Shown here piece by piece: positions 6,018 through 6,064 of a stretch of 6,064 nucleotides of DNA (positions are counted from its first letter, which is position 1; every line of letters starts with the position of its first letter). The DNA comes from Methanosarcinales archaeon. Its GTDB lineage: Archaea > Halobacteriota > Syntropharchaeia > Alkanophagales > Methanospirareceae. The notes under the pieces are model-generated. The model did no database searches. It was not told where the DNA came from and worked only from the letters and a program-made list of their open reading frames with translations. The position numbers were made by a program, and so were the translations under genes. The stretch is taken from NCBI GenBank assembly GCA_003661125.1, contig QMVO01000113.1, forward strand, positions 1-6,064, given 5' to 3'.

Positions 6018-6064
6018 ATGGCCTCAAATCAATACCTCAACATATTCAAATTCCCGAGCAAGGA
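6018..6064 (+). CDS. Start of an unidentified plus-strand gene, truncated by the window end
   Basis: ATG at 6018 is preceded by AGGAGG (6007-6012) with 5-base spacing and by the promoter at 5963-5991, so translation here is very credible. Fifteen codons are visible: MASNQYLNIFKFPSK. I do not recognise the family from so little sequence. Its position beside a truncated methylase, with the sequence ending inside the gene, would fit a mobile-element gene at a repeat-caused contig break, but that is a guess. Confidence 0.6.
   Translation, partial: MASNQYLNIFKFPSK

Noticed and set aside
1..6064. CRISPR array, tRNA, rRNA or riboswitch
   Set aside because: No regularly spaced repeats, cloverleaf-like sequence or recognisable conserved RNA motif was seen on either strand.

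Overview
The window looks like bacterial accessory (defence-island) DNA. It is moderately AT-rich, has Shine-Dalgarno-type ribosome sites, mixes ATG/GTG/TTG starts, and is bounded by mobile or decayed genes. The host cannot be named from sequence alone. A LexA-type regulator, an ISKra4-family element and a restriction-methylase fragment fit many anaerobic or environmental bacteria. The odd length and the start exactly on an IS terminus suggest this may be a whole small contig (inference).

Layout. 1-1742: a complete insertion sequence of the ISKra4 type, with one DDE transposase gene (minus strand) between perfect 21-bp terminal inverted repeats. 1743-1900: AT-rich spacer without a gene. 1901-5403: one minus-strand gene cluster, read from high to low coordinates: LexA-like S24 repressor, CD-NTase (cGAS-like cyclase), E2-like protein with a C-terminal SEC-C zinc motif, then a nuclease-SAVED effector. 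5404-5654: the regulatory region of that operon plus AT-rich sequence. 5655-5978: the C-terminal remnant of an Eco57I/type IIG-like DNA methylase. 5963-6064: a plus-strand promoter, strong RBS and the first 15 codons of an unidentified gene that leaves the window.

The central system is a CBASS anti-phage operon of the 'type II short' kind: cyclase plus stand-alone E2, with no E1 or JAB protease visible. On phage infection the cyclase should make a cyclic oligonucleotide. The SAVED domain should bind it and activate the attached nuclease-like domain. The E2 should act on the C-terminus of the cyclase. The upstream LexA-like gene has an intact Ala-Gly cleavage site and Ser/Lys dyad. Its own promoter region carries a dyad and direct repeats that could be its operator, so it probably represses the operon and may link it to DNA damage.

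The most notable detail is that the effector is not one open frame. A 68-codon ORF (2866-3072), a middle segment in a second frame (about 2739-2878) and the SAVED ORF (1901-2800) lie in three successive frames. Read together they give a continuous nuclease-SAVED protein. Removing one G from a G5 run (2876-2880) and one A from an A6 run (2782-2787, or possibly 2758-2763) restores it. This is either a decayed effector, homopolymer sequencing error, or (less likely) recoding.
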